DNA from: QHVT01 sp036389275 | Lineage (GTDB): Bacteria > Acidobacteriota > Thermoanaerobaculia > Gp7-AA8 | DNA: 64,000 bases | Direction: 5' to 3' | Assembly (NCBI GenBank): GCA_036389275.1 | Contig: DASVQE010000014.1 | Span: forward strand, 18,066 to 82,065 | Shown: positions 1 to 8,010 of the stretch, piece by piece | Numbering within the stretch: the first letter of the stretch is position 1 | Layout of the letters: the number at the start of each line of letters is the position of its first letter | Notes under the pieces: generated by a model | What the model saw: the letters and a program-made list of their open reading frames with translations, nothing else | Database searches by the model: none | What the model was told of the DNA's origin: nothing | Position numbers and translations under genes: made by a program

Positions 1-163
1 GCGCCTTCTTCGCCTTGTTGCGCACGTAGATCTCGGAGGCGGGATCGTCGCCCACGCGCACCGCCACGAGTCCCGGCCGGAAGGAGGCGCCGGCGATGGC
101 CGCGGCGACCTCGCGCTCGATCTGCTGCGCGACCTCTTTGCCGTCGATGATGCGCGCGGTCAC
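1..163 (-). CDS. folD: FolD, methylenetetrahydrofolate dehydrogenase/cyclohydrolase (5' end only)
   Basis: The first 54 or so codons of a minus-strand gene that runs off the left edge. The translation begins TARIIDGKEVAQQI and continues through PGLVAVRVGDDPAS to YVRNKAKKA, the classic FolD N-terminus, including the YVxxK segment that carries the catalytic lysine. FolD interconverts 5,10-methylene- and 5,10-methenyl-THF and 10-formyl-THF in the cytoplasm. I chose the GTG at 163 because it places TARIIDG at the usual start. An in-frame ATG at 196 would add 11 residues. The gene diverges from the next gene with about 40 bases between starts. Confidence 0.85.
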   Translation of the reverse strand, partial: MTARIIDGKEVAQQIEREVAAAIAGASFRPGLVAVRVGDDPASEIYVRNKAKKA

Positions 164-190
164 GGGGCGCGTTTGTATCACGAGCGTCGT

Positions 191-196
191 TATCAT
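191..196 (+). promoter_or_regulatory. Candidate -10 box TATCAT of a leaderless promoter
   Basis: TATCAT lies seven bases before the ATG at 204 and there is no Shine-Dalgarno sequence between them. Transcription starting about seven bases past a -10 box would begin at or next to the start codon. The same arrangement recurs at many operon-first genes in this window. No clear -35 box is visible. Confidence 0.45.
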
Positions 197-203
197 TTCG
201 CGC

Positions 204-2309
204 ATGAATGCGATGGGAGCGGCGGTGTGGCTGCTGGCGGTGATGTTCGAGCTGACGCATGCCGGCTCGCCGGGCCGCCTTTGCAGCGGCGACGCGCGCG
301 AGCCGCTCACGCAGTGCGGCAACACCAGCGGTGCGCTGATCGCCGTGATGCCATCGCCGCGCGAGCGCGCCTTCGTCTGGACGAGCGCCGACGGCGGGAC
401 GCTCTACGCCGGCACGATCGCCGCGAACGCGAAGATGCTCCTGCTCGACCGAAGCGCGTTCACGCCGATCGACCTGACCTTCCGCGGCGACGCCGCCCGC
501 GGGTGGCCACTCGACGTCGAGCTCACCCTCGGCGCGCGCGCGGCGGCGTGGCAGTGGACGCTGCCGCGCGAGGTCGCCGCGCGCGTGCGGCGCCTCTACG
601 TGCGGCCGAACCGCTACACGCTCACCGCCTCCGCCGCGCACCACCGCATGCTGCGCCGCCAGCTCGACGCCACGCATCCGTACGCCGCCGGCGAGCTGCG
701 CCTCTTGCCGCAGCCGCTCGCGCGCGGCATCGTGGTCGACGGCGACGATCGTCCCATCGCCGATGCCATCGTGGCGCTGCCGGATGGCCGCGTCTGCGTG
801 CACGCGAACGAACAAGGTGCGTTCGCCTGCGAGCTCGGCGAGCCGACCGCGGAAGCGCTGGTGATCTCCAAGCCTGGCTTCGGCGCGAAAGACGTCACGC
901 TCGCGCGCGACACCGCCGACGTCGACCTCGGCCGCATCGCGCTCGAGCCGGCGCACAGGCTCACCCTCGACATCGTGCGCGACGAAGCGAAGCCGGCGCG
1001 CGTGACGCTCTTCCACGACGCGCCCGATCGCTACAGCCACGCGAAGGTGGCTACGCAGCCGATTCGCGAGCGGGAAGAAGAGGTGACGTTCGACGCCGCC
1101 GCCGGGAAGTATCTCGTCGTCGTTGAAGGCGAGGGCGCAACCGAGCGGCTGGAGACGCCGGTCGAAGTGAGCGAGAGCGACGTGCGTCGCAAGATCGAGA
1201 TCGAGCCCTATCGCCTTGCCGGCACGGTCACGTTCGGCAACGCGCCGCTCGCGCGCGGCACGGTCGACATCGGCGCGCCGCAACACACCTGGCGCGTCCC
1301 GCTGACGGTCGTCGACGGCGCGTTCGAAGCGACGCTCTGGCAGCACGGCTCGGTCACAGCGTTCGTCCTCGCGCCGCCGGCCACGACGCCGGAGCTGGTG
1401 GTCTCGCCCGAGCTCGGCGCCGATCCGTCGCGCTGGGACATCCACCTCGAGAAGCGCACCATCTCCGGCCGCGTCACCGACGCCGCCACGAACGCGCCGC
1501 TGCCGAATCTCGAGCTGAGCGTGACCACGCGCGGCGAAGACTCGAGCGGCTACTTCGCCGTCCGCACGCGCGAGGACGGCACGTACGAGATCCTCGCGCA
1601 CACGCCGGGCACCTACGCGCTGCGCATCGACGCGCCCGACTACGTCGCGGTGCAGCAGGAGATCGCCGTCGCCGCGGGCGACCGCAGCAGAACGGTCGAC
1701 TTCGCGCTCGAGCGCGGCGCGGTCGTGCCGATCGAAGTGGTCTCGCCGAGCGGCGCGCCAATCGCGCATGCCATGGTGCTCGAAGGCGTGCAGCCCGATC
1801 GGGTGAACCCGCAGTACATCAACACCACCGACGGGCGCGGCCGCTACGAACTGCACGGCCGCGGCGGCGAGACGCGCCTGCTCTACGTCGTGCCGCCGGA
1901 CGGCTCGTTCGCCGTCGCGCGCGTGGTCGTGCCGCGCAAAGCCGATGCGTCGAAGCCGCTGCAGGTCGTCGTGCCGCCGCCGACGTCGTCGCTGCGCGTG
2001 CGCACGGTCGACGCCAGCGGCACGCCGGTCTCCGCGCCGCTGCTGATGCGCTACGAAGGCGAGTTCGTGCCCGGCGCGATGCTCCGCTTCGTGACGAAGA
2101 GCTTCTTCGGCACCTCGCCCGCGGGTGAAGTGATCGTGCCGCGATTGCCTGCCGGCGCGTACGAAATCTGGGCGACGGCCGGGCCGCGCGACGAGGAGCA
2201 GTTGATCGCCACGAACGCTGCCGGACGGGCGCCGGTGCGGGTGGGACTTTCCGGCGGCGACGAGAGCGTTCAGGTCACCGCGCCGCCACGCGAGCCGCGG
2301 GCGCGTTGA
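204..2309 (+). CDS. Secreted protein with carboxypeptidase-regulatory-like repeats
   Basis: A 701-residue protein that starts with a short hydrophobic segment (AVWLLAVMFELTHA) resembling a signal peptide. The body is a series of beta-sandwich units of the carboxypeptidase regulatory-like type, recognisable from segments such as GIVVDGDDRPIADAIVALP near residue 175 and SGRVTDAATNAPLPNL near 420, followed by DGTYEI and the closing YALRIDAPDY. There are about four or five such units and no enzyme domain I recognise. It is probably displayed or secreted and may bind sugars or proteins, but the substrate is unknown. I chose ATG 204 because the longer reading frame upstream overlaps folD and lacks a signal peptide. 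Confidence 0.7.
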   Translation: MNAMGAAVWLLAVMFELTHAGSPGRLCSGDAREPLTQCGNTSGALIAVMPSPRERAFVWTSADGGTLYAGTIAANAKMLLLDRSAFTPIDLTFRGDAARGWPLDVELTLGARAAAWQWTLPREVAARVRRLYVRPNRYTLTASAAHHRMLRRQLDATHPYAAGELRLLPQPLARGIVVDGDDRPIADAIVALPDGRVCVHANEQGAFACELGEPTAEALVISKPGFGAKDVTLARDTADVDLGRIALEPAHRLTLDIVRDEAKPARVTLFHDAPDRYSHAKVATQPIREREEEVTFDAAAGKYLVVVEGEGATERLETPVEVSESDVRRKIEIEPYRLAGTVTFGNAPLARGTVDIGAPQHTWRVPLTVVDGAFEATLWQHGSVTAFVLAPPATTPELVVSPELGADPSRWDIHLEKRTISGRVTDAATNAPLPNLELSVTTRGEDSSGYFAVRTREDGTYEILAHTPGTYALRIDAPDYVAVQQEIAVAAGDRSRTVDFALERGAVVPIEVVSPSGAPIAHAMVLEGVQPDRVNPQYINTTDGRGRYELHGRGGETRLLYVVPPDGSFAVARVVVPRKADASKPLQVVVPPPTSSLRVRTVDASGTPVSAPLLMRYEGEFVPGAMLRFVTKSFFGTSPAGEVIVPRLPAGAYEIWATAGPRDEEQLIATNAAGRAPVRVGLSGGDESVQVTAPPREPRAR

Positions 2310-2338
2310 GCTGCGTCAAGTCACGGGGAATGAACTCC

Positions 2339-2368
2339 TTGACCACCGCTGTTCGGCAGTGTTACCGT
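2339..2368 (+). promoter_or_regulatory. Possible promoter for rplM-rpsI
   Basis: TTGACC at 2339-2344 and TACCGT at 2363-2368 are separated by 18 bases. They lie 110 bases upstream of rplM in an otherwise gene-free leader, which spans 2310-2477. The -35 is good and the -10 is weak, so this is a candidate only. Confidence 0.35.
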
Positions 2369-2477
2369 TTTGGCCCTTTCCCCCAGGAAAGGTGTGTTTC
2401 GTCTTTGAGCGATCTGTGACGTCCGCGGTTCACACCTCTCGTCGCAGGTCTGTCAGTCGTAAGTTTCAGGGAGAGTC

Positions 2478-2921
2478 ATGCGTACCTATTTTCCCAAGCA
2501 GGGCGATATCGTCCCGCGCTGGTTTGTGATCGACGCCGACGGCCAGGTCCTCGGCCGTCTGTCGACGACGATTGCCAACATCATCTCGGGGAAGGCCAAG
2601 CCGACGTACACGCCTTTCCTCGACACCGGCGACCACGTGGTCGTGATCAACGCCGAGAAGATCCGCCTCACGGGCAAGAAGGAGACGGACAAGATCTACC
2701 GTCACCACTCGCTCTATCCCGGCGGCCTGAAGGAGCGCGCCGCGCGCTTCGTCCGCGCCGAGAAACCGGAGCGGATGATCGAGGAAGCGGTGTGGGGCAT
2801 GCTGCCGAAGAACAAGATCGGCAGAAAGATGCTGAAGAAGTTGAAGGTCTACCGCGGAGCCGAGCATCCGCATCAGGCGCAGAAGCCCGAGCCGCTCGAC
2901 CTCGCCGCGAGCAGCAAGTAA
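2478..2921 (+). CDS. rplM: 50S ribosomal protein L13
   Basis: A 147-residue L13 of normal bacterial length. The start MRTYFPKQGDIVPRWFVIDA matches the conserved opening, and GDHVVVINAEKIRLTGKK and the YRHHSLYPGGL segment are hallmarks of the family. L13 binds 23S rRNA early in large-subunit assembly. AGGGAGAG precedes the ATG. It is followed 16 bases later by rpsI, the universal L13-S9 pair. Confidence 0.97.
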   Translation: MRTYFPKQGDIVPRWFVIDADGQVLGRLSTTIANIISGKAKPTYTPFLDTGDHVVVINAEKIRLTGKKETDKIYRHHSLYPGGLKERAARFVRAEKPERMIEEAVWGMLPKNKIGRKMLKKLKVYRGAEHPHQAQKPEPLDLAASSK

Positions 2922-2937
2922 TCACAGGAGGATTCCC

Positions 2938-3330
2938 TTGGCATTGGTCGAATACTACGGAACGGGAAGACGGAAGACGTCGACGGCCCGCGTGCACATC
3001 CGCCCGGGCGCCGGCGCGATCACGGTGAATCGCCGCTCGCTGGACGACTACTTCGGCAATGAAGTGCTGAAGATGATCATCAAGCAGCCGCTCTCGCTGA
3101 CGGAGACGGTCGACAAGTTCGACATCGTCGTGACCGTCGACGGCGGCGGCCCGAGCGGCCAGGCCGGCGCGATCCGCCACGGCATCTCCCGCGCTCTGCA
3201 GGTCTACAACAGCGAGCTGCGCAAGCGGCTCAAGAAGGCCGGCCTGCTCACCCGCGACCCGCGGATGAAAGAGCGCAAGAAGTACGGACAGAAGGGCGCC
3301 CGCGCCCGCTTCCAGTTCTCCAAGCGCTAG
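2938..3330 (+). CDS. rpsI: 30S ribosomal protein S9
   Basis: A 130-residue S9. It begins ALVEYYGTGRRKTSTARV and ends KKYGQKGARARFQFSKR, the family's basic C-terminal tail, which reaches the P site of the ribosome. The start is TTG, supported by AGGAGG at 2926-2931, six bases upstream. No ATG in frame would keep the conserved N-terminus. It is co-transcribed with rplM, and a strong terminator follows. Confidence 0.97.
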   Translation: MALVEYYGTGRRKTSTARVHIRPGAGAITVNRRSLDDYFGNEVLKMIIKQPLSLTETVDKFDIVVTVDGGGPSGQAGAIRHGISRALQVYNSELRKRLKKAGLLTRDPRMKERKKYGQKGARARFQFSKR

Positions 3331-3366
3331 TCCCGATGGTTTCCCCGATTCATCGCGTTTAATCCG

Positions 3367-3397
3367 GACAGGAGCCCGCGCGCTCCTGTCTTTTTTT
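3367..3397 (+). terminator. Rho-independent terminator after rpsI
   Basis: A perfect 9-bp stem (GACAGGAGC at 3367-3375 with GCTCCTGTC at 3382-3390) with a six-base loop is followed directly by seven T residues. It closes the rplM-rpsI operon before rpsB. Confidence 0.92.
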
Positions 3398-3442
3398 GTC
3401 AATCGACGAGTTTCAATTTTCAATTTTGGAAGGAGGGTTCAC

Positions 3443-4234
3443 TTGGCAGTCTCCATCACAATGAAAGAGCTATTGGAAGCTGGCGTGCACTTCGGTCATC
3501 AGACCAAGCGCTGGAACCCGAAGATGAAGAAATACATCTTCGGCAAGCGCAATGGGATCTACATCATCGATCTGCAGAAAACGCTCAAGCTCTTCAAGGA
3601 AGCTTCCGGTTTCATCTCGGACCTCGCGTCCGGAGGCAAGCGCATCCTGTTCGTCGGCACCAAGCGCCAGGCGCAGGACGCCATTCTCGAAGAAGCCAAC
3701 CGCTGCGGCATGTTCTACGTGAACAACCGCTGGCTGGGCGGCACGCTCACGAACTTCACCACCGTCCGCAAGTCGATCGAGCGTCTCAAGGAGATCGAAT
3801 CGGTCCTTGCCGACACCGATAAAGAGATGTCGAAGAAGGAGCGCGCGCAGCTCGACCACGAGCGCGAGAAGCTCCAGAAGAATCTCATCGGCATCCGCGA
3901 GATGGACGGCCTTCCGGACGCGCTCTTCGTGATCGATCCGAAGAAGGAGTACATCGCCGTCAAGGAAGCAAAGAAGCTGGGCATCCCGGTGGTGGCCATC
4001 GTCGACACGAATTGCGACCCGGAGGACATCGACTATGTCATCCCGGGCAACGACGATGCGATCCGCGCCATCCGGCTGTTCACGCAGAAAATCGCGGACG
4101 CGGTCCTCGAAGGCTACAACCTGGCCGAGGAGCGCTACATCGGAACCGAGGACAAGGGCGGCGCCGGCGATCGCGCGGCAGCCATGCCTCCGGCCGAGGC
4201 GTCCGAGCCGATGCAGGCCGCTCCGGCGGTCTGA
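3443..4234 (+). CDS. rpsB: 30S ribosomal protein S2
   Basis: A 263-residue S2. It opens with AVSITMKELLEAGVHFGHQTK and carries the RWLGGTLTNF segment and IVDTNCDPEDIDYVIPGNDDA near residue 190-205, all diagnostic. The start is TTG with a long Shine-Dalgarno, GGAAGGAGG, just upstream. The last 30 residues are a low-complexity tail rich in Ala, Pro and Glu. It heads the rpsB-tsf pair that is conserved across bacteria, and a hairpin separates the two genes. Confidence 0.97.
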   Translation: MAVSITMKELLEAGVHFGHQTKRWNPKMKKYIFGKRNGIYIIDLQKTLKLFKEASGFISDLASGGKRILFVGTKRQAQDAILEEANRCGMFYVNNRWLGGTLTNFTTVRKSIERLKEIESVLADTDKEMSKKERAQLDHEREKLQKNLIGIREMDGLPDALFVIDPKKEYIAVKEAKKLGIPVVAIVDTNCDPEDIDYVIPGNDDAIRAIRLFTQKIADAVLEGYNLAEERYIGTEDKGGAGDRAAAMPPAEASEPMQAAPAV

Positions 4235-4256
4235 TCCCAACCCGACTTCCACCCGC

Positions 4257-4285
4257 GAGGACGGGCGCCGAGCGCGCCCGTCCTC
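4257..4285 (+). terminator. Hairpin between rpsB and tsf, probable attenuator
   Basis: A perfect 12-bp stem (4257-4268 with 4274-4285) with a five-base loop lies between rpsB and tsf. The following bases, CGCTTTGTGC, are only weakly T-rich, so it may terminate partially and reduce tsf expression relative to rpsB rather than end the operon. Confidence 0.6.
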
Positions 4286-4316
4286 CGCTTTGTGCTAGTA
4301 CAAAACGAGGTTTGTC

Positions 4317-5225
4317 ATGAACATTACGCCCCAGATGATCAAGGAGCTGCGCGAGCAGACCGGCGCCGGGTTCGGCGACGTGAAGGCCGCGCTCACCGAG
4401 GCCGAGGGAAACATGGAGCAGGCCGTGGTGATCCTCCGCAAGAAGGGTCTGGCCGCCGCCGGCAAGAAGGCCGGCCGGGTCACGGCCGAGGGCACCATCG
4501 TCGCCGACGTCGAAGGGAAGACCGGCGTGCTGGTCGAGGTGAACTGCGAGACCGACTTCGTCGGCCGCAATGAGAACTTCCAGCGCTTCGCCCGCGAGGT
4601 GGCCAAGGCCGTCGCGCAGAGCAGCGCCGCGAACGTCGACGAGTTCCTGGCCGGCAACTGGCCGGGATCGGGCGAGCCGGTCAGCCAGAAGGTGGCCGAG
4701 CAGATCGCCTCGATCAAGGAGAACATCTCGGTCCGCCGCTTCGCGCGCTACGAGGCGCCGGAGAATGCCTTCATCGGCACGTACATCCACGGCGGCGGCA
4801 AGATCGGCGTCATGGTCGAGGTGGCCGGCGGCCGGCATGAAGCGAGCGCCGAGGTGGCGAAGGACATCGCCATGCACATCGCCGCGGCCGAGCCGCGCTT
4901 CCTGCGCCGCGAGGACGTGACGGAGAAGGATCTCGACACGGAGCGCGAGATCGCCCGCGACGCCGCGCTCAAGTCGGGCAAGCCGGAGAACATCGTCGAG
5001 AAGATGGTGTCGGGCAAGATGGAGAAGTTCTACGGCGAGGCGTGTTTGCTCGAGCAGCCGTACATCCGCGACGACAAGGCCACGGTGAGCCAGTATCTGG
5101 CGCGGCGCGGCAAGGAGTCGGGGTGCGAGTACATCGTGACCCGCTTCACCCGGTACAAGCTCGGCGAAGGGATCGAGAAGCGCAGCGACGACTTCGCCGC
5201 CGAGGTCGCGTCCTACATGAAGTGA
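4317..5225 (+). CDS. tsf: Elongation factor Ts
   Basis: A 302-residue EF-Ts, the nucleotide exchange factor for EF-Tu. The N-terminal UBA-like domain reads ITPQMIKELREQTGAG and LRKKGLAAAGKKAGR. The core motif TDFVGRN that contacts EF-Tu lies at residues 79-85. The long C-terminal half with a coiled-coil-like region resembles the longer proteobacterial-style form. ACGAGG precedes the ATG. It follows rpsB, as in most bacteria. Confidence 0.96.
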   Translation: MNITPQMIKELREQTGAGFGDVKAALTEAEGNMEQAVVILRKKGLAAAGKKAGRVTAEGTIVADVEGKTGVLVEVNCETDFVGRNENFQRFAREVAKAVAQSSAANVDEFLAGNWPGSGEPVSQKVAEQIASIKENISVRRFARYEAPENAFIGTYIHGGGKIGVMVEVAGGRHEASAEVAKDIAMHIAAAEPRFLRREDVTEKDLDTEREIARDAALKSGKPENIVEKMVSGKMEKFYGEACLLEQPYIRDDKATVSQYLARRGKESGCEYIVTRFTRYKLGEGIEKRSDDFAAEVASYMK

Positions 5226-5254
5226 CACCGGACGCCTTCGGCGCCGGTGTCACT
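5221..5254 (+). terminator. Long hairpin at the end of tsf
   Basis: The stem starts inside the tsf stop codon. AGTGACACCGG at 5221-5231 pairs with CCGGTGTCACT at 5244-5254, and inside it four more pairs close a TTC loop after a single bulged A. It is about 15 bp long but has no T tract, so it may be a non-canonical terminator or an mRNA 3'-end stabiliser. Confidence 0.55.
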
Positions 5255-5465
5255 CGCGGCGATGCAGCGGCGGAGCCGCTGATCGCCGCGCCCGCGCGAC
5301 GCGTTCAGCCGCGCGAAGCGTCGGCTGCAACGCGGGATCGGCGCGCGGCAATCGGCGGACAAGCCGCCGATCGCCGCGACAGTCGCATTGCAGCGGCTTC
5401 GCCGCTGCTCGCGACAACGCGCCCACCCACCCGCGGCGATGCAGCGGACAAAGCCGCTGATCGCC
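5255..5465. repeat. Cluster of REP-like palindromes between tsf and pyrH
   Basis: The gene-free stretch 5226-5560 holds a string of hairpins. The first, 5255-5290, pairs CGCGGCGA and CAGCGGC with their complements. ATCGGCGG at 5351-5358 pairs with 5364-5371. CAGCGGC at 5391-5397 pairs with 5401-5407. The element at 5432-5465 is a near copy of the first, sharing GCGGCGATGCAGCGG at its left and GCCGCTGATCGCC at its right. The look is that of clustered extragenic palindromes. I saw no further copies elsewhere in the window. Confidence 0.6.
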
Positions 5466-5560
5466 CATCGGCGCATTCAGCCGCGCGTCAGCGCCGGCTG
5501 CCATGCGCCGAGCGACCGCGGCGCGAAGCGTCCGCGAGTCGCATGATATAAACGAGAAAG

Positions 5561-6292
5561 ATGGCGGAACCCAAGTACAAACGCATTCTCCTCAAACTTT
5601 CCGGCGAAGCGCTCATGGGCGGCCGGCGCAGCGGCATCGACGCCGACGTCCTCGCCGCCATCGCCGACGAGATCGCCGAAGTCAACGAGCTCGGCGTCCA
5701 GACTGCCATCGTCATCGGCGGCGGCAACATCTTTCGCGGCGTCACCGCCGCCACCCAGGGCATCAACCGCGTCGCCGGCGATCACATGGGCATGCTCGCC
5801 ACCGTCATCAACGCCATCGCCCTGCAGGACGCGCTCGAGCGCCGCAACGTGAACACGCGCGTCACCAGCGCCATCAGCATGTCCGAGGTCGCCGAGCCGT
5901 TCATCCGCCGCCGCGCCATCCGCCATCTCGAGAAACATCGCGTCGTCATCTGCGCCGCCGGCACCGGCAATCCCTTCTTCACCACCGACTCCGCCGCCGC
6001 GCTCCGCGCCGCGGAGCTCGAGTGCGACATCATCTTCAAAGCCACCAAGGTCGACGGCATCTACACCGCCGATCCCGAGAAAGATCCCAACGCCGTCCGT
6101 CTGCCGCACGTCACCTACCAGCGCGTGCTCGCCGAGCGGCTGCAGGTGATGGACGCCGCCGCCATCGATCTAGCCCGCGGCAGCTCCATTCCGATCTATA
6201 TTTTCTCGATGCGCGACAAAGGCAACATCAAACGCGCGCTGCTGGGCGAGGACGTCGGCTCGATCGTGTCCGACGATCTGCCCGCGGCCTGA
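5561..6292 (+). CDS. pyrH: UMP kinase
   Basis: A 243-residue UMP kinase of the amino acid kinase fold, phosphorylating UMP to UDP. Motifs include KRILLKLSGEALMG at the N-terminus, IVIGGGNIFRG near residue 50 and FKATKVDGIYTADPEKDPNA near 165-180, where the nucleotide sits. The ATG at 5561 follows a TATAAA sequence eight bases earlier and has only a weak Shine-Dalgarno, so it may be nearly leaderless. It is followed by frr seven bases later, the usual pyrH-frr pair. Confidence 0.96.
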   Translation: MAEPKYKRILLKLSGEALMGGRRSGIDADVLAAIADEIAEVNELGVQTAIVIGGGNIFRGVTAATQGINRVAGDHMGMLATVINAIALQDALERRNVNTRVTSAISMSEVAEPFIRRRAIRHLEKHRVVICAAGTGNPFFTTDSAAALRAAELECDIIFKATKVDGIYTADPEKDPNAVRLPHVTYQRVLAERLQVMDAAAIDLARGSSIPIYIFSMRDKGNIKRALLGEDVGSIVSDDLPAA

Positions 6293-6299
6293 GGAAGTC

Positions 6300-6860
6300 A
6301 TGCCGACAACCGACGTGATCAAAGACGTTCAACACCGCATGGACAGTTCCGTCCAGGCGCTGCACGCGCACTTCAAGACCCTGCGCACCGGCCGCGCCAA
6401 CGCCGCCATGCTCGACGGCATCCATGTCGACTACTACGGCACGCCGACGCCGCTGGCGCAAGCCGCGAGCGTGAAAGTGCCGGAGCCCGCGCTCATCGTC
6501 GTCGAGCCGTGGGACAAGTCGATGGTGAGCGTCATCGAAAAAGCGATCCGCAACTCCGACCTCGGCTTCAATCCCGCCTCCGACGGCAAAGTCATTCGCG
6601 TGCCGATTCCGTCGCTCACCGAGGAGCGGCGCAAGGACCTCGTGAAGAAAGCGCACGGCATGGCCGAGGAAGCGCGCACCGCCATCCGTCAGGTGCGCCG
6701 CGACGGCAACGACAAGCTCAAGAAGATGCTCAAGAATCACGAGATCTCCGAGGACGAAGAGAAGCGCGCCCTCGATGAGATCCAGAAACTCACCGACCGT
6801 CACATCGACGACGTTGCGAATGTCCTGAAGCAGAAGGAACAGGACATCATGGCCGTCTGA
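6300..6860 (+). CDS. frr: Ribosome recycling factor
   Basis: A 186-residue RRF of standard length. Recognisable segments are LRTGRANAAMLDGIHVDYYG near residues 29-48, VRVPIPSLTEERRKDLVKK-like RVPIPSLTEERRK near 100, and the coiled-coil C-terminus. RRF with EF-G splits the post-termination ribosome. GAGGAAG precedes the ATG. The TGA overlaps the ispD ATG by one base, so the two are translationally coupled. Confidence 0.97.
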   Translation: MPTTDVIKDVQHRMDSSVQALHAHFKTLRTGRANAAMLDGIHVDYYGTPTPLAQAASVKVPEPALIVVEPWDKSMVSVIEKAIRNSDLGFNPASDGKVIRVPIPSLTEERRKDLVKKAHGMAEEARTAIRQVRRDGNDKLKKMLKNHEISEDEEKRALDEIQKLTDRHIDDVANVLKQKEQDIMAV

Positions 6861-7534
6861 TGGCCGACTCGCTCGTCGTCATCATTCCCGCCGCCGGCTC
6901 GGGCAGCCGCTTCGGCGGCACCATCCCGAAGCAGTTCCTGCAGCTCGCCGGCAAGCCGCTCATCCAGCACGTCATCGAGCGCTTTCTGCTCGACGACCTC
7001 GTCACGCGCGTGGTCGTTCCCGTGGCCGAGGTGCTGCTCTCCGGCGTGAAGAACAGCGAGCGCGTGACGTTCCTCGCCGGCGGCGAGACGCGCATGCAGT
7101 CGGTGGTGCGCGGCCTCGCCGAAGCAGGCGATGCGGAGCTCGTCGCGGTGCACGACGCGGTGCGGCCGCTCTTCAGCGCGGCGATGTTCCACGCGGTGGT
7201 CGAAGCCGCGCGCATCAGCGGCGCCGCCGCGCCCATCGTGCCCGTCAGCGACACGATTCACGTGATGACCACCGACGCGACGATCGAGCGCACGCTCGAC
7301 CGCACCATGCTCGGCGCCGCGCAGACGCCGCAGTGTTTCCGCGGCGATCTGCTGCGCGACGTGCTCGCGCAAGCCGAGCGCGAAGGCGTCGAAGGGACCG
7401 ACGAAGCGGGTCTCGCGGCGCGCTTCGGCCACACCGTGCGCGCCGTGCCGGGCGATCCGCGCAATCTGAAAATCACCGTTCCCGAGGATCTCGCCGTCGC
7501 CGAGTCGTACCTCCAGCAATGGAGTCGTTCGTGA
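6860..7534 (+). CDS. ispD: 2-C-methyl-D-erythritol 4-phosphate cytidylyltransferase
   Basis: A 224-residue IspD, which joins CTP and MEP in the non-mevalonate isoprenoid pathway. The nucleotide-binding loop PAAGSGSRFGGTIPKQF lies at residues 10-26, and VAVHDAVRPLFS near 94-105 carries the conserved Asp and Arg. The gene starts inside the frr stop and overlaps the ispF start by four bases. The isoprenoid products would feed, among others, the menaquinone side chain made by the men genes in this window. Confidence 0.95.
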   Translation: MADSLVVIIPAAGSGSRFGGTIPKQFLQLAGKPLIQHVIERFLLDDLVTRVVVPVAEVLLSGVKNSERVTFLAGGETRMQSVVRGLAEAGDAELVAVHDAVRPLFSAAMFHAVVEAARISGAAAPIVPVSDTIHVMTTDATIERTLDRTMLGAAQTPQCFRGDLLRDVLAQAEREGVEGTDEAGLAARFGHTVRAVPGDPRNLKITVPEDLAVAESYLQQWSRS

Positions 7535-8010
7535 TTCGCGTGGGGCAGGGCGTCGACGTTCATCCGTTCGACGCATCCCGCCCCTTGATCCTCGGCGGCG
7601 TGCGCATCGCCGACTCCGGCGGTCTGGCCGGGCACTCCGATGCCGACGCCGTGCTGCACGCCATCACCGACGCGCTCCTCGGCGCCGCCGGCGCCGGCGA
7701 CATCGGCCACTACTTTCCCTCGACCGACGAGCGCTGGCGCAACGCCGACTCGTCCATCTTCATCCGCGAAGCGCGCCGCCTGCTCGCCGACAAACGCGCC
7801 GAGATCGCGAATGTCGACGTCACGATCATCGCCCAGCAGCCGAAACTCTCGCCGCATCGCGAGGCCATGACCGCCTCGATCGCGCAGTTGCTCGATCTTC
7901 CGAGCGGTCACGTGAATGTGAAGGCGACGACCACCGATCACCTCGGATTCATCGGGCGTGCGGAAGGGATTTGCGTGATGGCCATCGTCGCCGTCGAGAC
8001 GAGCGCATGA
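7531..8010 (+). CDS. ispF: 2-C-methyl-D-erythritol 2,4-cyclodiphosphate synthase
   Basis: A 159-residue IspF, exactly the length of the E. coli enzyme. Metal ligands are visible at D9 and H11 (GVDVHPF) and H43 (DADAVLHAITDALLGA). The C-terminal TTTDHLGFIGRAEGI is conserved. I chose the GTG at 7531 because it forms a GTGA overlap with the ispD stop and has GGAG six bases upstream. An ATG at 7519 would add four residues but has no ribosome binding site. It overlaps gltX by four bases at ATGA. Confidence 0.94.
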   Translation: MIRVGQGVDVHPFDASRPLILGGVRIADSGGLAGHSDADAVLHAITDALLGAAGAGDIGHYFPSTDERWRNADSSIFIREARRLLADKRAEIANVDVTIIAQQPKLSPHREAMTASIAQLLDLPSGHVNVKATTTDHLGFIGRAEGICVMAIVAVETSA

